64,000 bases of DNA from positions 648,571 through 712,570 of the forward strand of contig JAEBUN010000027.1 in assembly GCA_023014365.1 (NCBI GenBank), in the 5' to 3' direction. The stretch comes from Lepiota brunneoincarnata (Eukaryota > Basidiomycota > Agaricomycetes > Agaricales > Agaricaceae). The translations under genes and the position numbers were made by a program. Shown piece by piece: positions 63,401-64,000 of this stretch (within the stretch, counting starts at the first letter, position 1; the number at the start of each line of letters is the position of its first letter). The notes below the pieces were generated by a model. It made no database searches and was not told where the DNA came from. It saw only the letters and a program-made list of their open reading frames with translations.

Positions 63401-64000
63401 TTGTCTGAATACACACGCTGGAAGACCGCTAGTCAACTCAGCGGGTGAGAGACGTGAACGTCGGGAGCGGCGTTACCGTCGACGTCCGGTTCCAAACCTG
63501 ACCTGTGCGCGAAGACAAGCTCAGCTCGGCCTCTTGTGTTAATCCAATTGGACAAAGCCTCGGAGCGGAAGGCGAGGAGCGAGTTGGCCCCGACGTTAGC
63601 CACATCGGGGTTCTTCGCTATGAAGTCCTTCGTGAAAGTCAGCGAAGGGGTCTTCATATTGAGGGCGGGTGGAAAACGACCAGCGATCTGATCAGACCGC
63701 AGCTTCTCGAGCTGGCCCTTAACGGACGCGGCTTGCCTGCGGTACTTCATCGCCTCGGTCAGGCGTGCCGCATAACGTCACGATAAGGGCCTGGTACGTT
63801 CGCCAGGAGGTCCGGCATGTTACCCGATAAGTCTATCGGGGCAACGAGCGCGGACAGCTGTCCGTCGGGGTCTGTCTGCCCCTCGACCAAACCGGTCTCT
63901 TGATCGCAACAGGTCTGGGTCGCTCTGCAAGCCGTGCCACCGAAAGGGCCAGCGCTGGAGACCGGACTAGCAGCGCGAAGAACGGACGGGATGGACCCGC
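60416..64000 (-). pseudogene. Family 3 reverse transcriptase polyprotein, copy 20 (many indels, 5' end outside window)
   Basis: The stop is at 60416-60418. RT parts are spread over several frames: 60607-61656 with FLDMTLF and part of motif C, and 61914-62567 with VTDKNLGCG. The ORF1-like part includes an RG-rich run (62770-62800) in frame with VPPASSSGGVSPTF and, at 63433-63750, a helical segment (KYRRQAASVKGQLEKLR, then FTKDFIAKNP) homologous to residues about 98-185 of copy 8. Motif C is damaged near 61350-61365. As written it cannot encode a working protein. Confidence 0.78.

Larger units (their letters stand above)
59300..64000 (-). mobile_element. Coprina-like element, copy 20 (family 3, runs off the window)
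   Basis: Matches copy 11 to 63265 and continues about 730 bases further into the N-terminal ORF1-like region that copy 11 lacks. It is the longest family 3 copy here; its 5' end lies outside the window. Many small indels occur relative to copy 11. Confidence 0.88.

Noticed and set aside
18098..64000. CRISPR-like or satellite array interpretation of the regular repeats
   Set aside because: Repeat units are 0.1-4.7 kb truncated elements with shared 3' ends and RT ORFs, not short spaced repeats.
17988..64000. LTR retrotransposon or LINE interpretation
   Set aside because: No direct terminal repeats, no integrase, protease or RNase H, no poly(A), and RT motifs are of the Penelope type.

Overview
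This window looks like the end of a fungal chromosome, most likely from a basidiomycete of the Agaricomycetes. The evidence is short GT-AG introns of about 50-60 bases, a two-finger GATA iron-regulator gene, a TKL-type kinase of the Agaricomycete kind with a coiled-coil N-terminus, ricin-B-type lectin genes, and TTAGGG telomeric repeats. A Ceratobasidiaceae/Rhizoctonia-like host is possible, but that is a guess.

Layout. 1-8000: a decayed cluster of beta-trefoil (ricin-B-type, QxW) lectin genes on the minus strand, with five recognisable copies or pieces and one 1.4-kb direct duplication. 8000-10185: no gene recognised. 10498-13583: an apparently intact four-exon GATA transcription factor of the URBS1/SRE (siderophore repressor) type. 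13584-15777: intergenic. 15778-17967: a multi-exon protein kinase gene that stops in mid-domain, just after the DFG motif, where telomeric repeats begin. 17969-64000 (about 46 kb): a head-to-tail array of 20 retroelement copies, all on the minus strand and nearly all separated by short runs of TTAGGG.

The array elements are telomere-associated Penelope-like elements lacking the GIY-YIG endonuclease (the 'Coprina' kind known from basidiomycete telomeres). Three families are present: family 1 with subtypes (copies 1-4, 6, 8-10, 12-19), family 2 (copies 5 and 7, 3' ends only) and family 3 (copies 11 and 20). Copy 8 is the only full-length copy with an uninterrupted ORF (1200 codons). The G-rich telomere strand reads TTAGGG left to right, so the chromosome end lies to the right. 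Each copy begins on the left with its 3' terminus directly on a telomeric G-run and is truncated at its 5' side, where new telomeric repeats follow. This is the layout expected if element RNA is copied directly onto the 3' overhang of a chromosome end.

New observations. (1) Every copy carries a type I hammerhead ribozyme near its 3' end on the sense (minus) strand; stems I and III covary between families. (2) In all three families the 3' region is ordered, in the sense direction, as internal telomere-like tract, three CACGTG boxes, 5'-splice-like site, hammerhead, 3' end, then telomeric repeats; a 3'-splice-like site follows at the start of the next element, 38 bases before its ATG. This suggests a HeT-A-like arrangement: a promoter in the 3' end of one copy driving its neighbour, with a candidate intron containing the ribozyme and the telomeric junction, and the telomere repeat CTAAC serving as branch point. 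(3) A 3'-UTR hairpin about 180 bases after the stop codon is conserved with compensatory changes. (4) The array seems to have grown also by duplication of a full-length plus 0.55-kb dimer. Copies 19 and 20 at the right end are rich in single-base indels, which may be decay or low-quality assembly.
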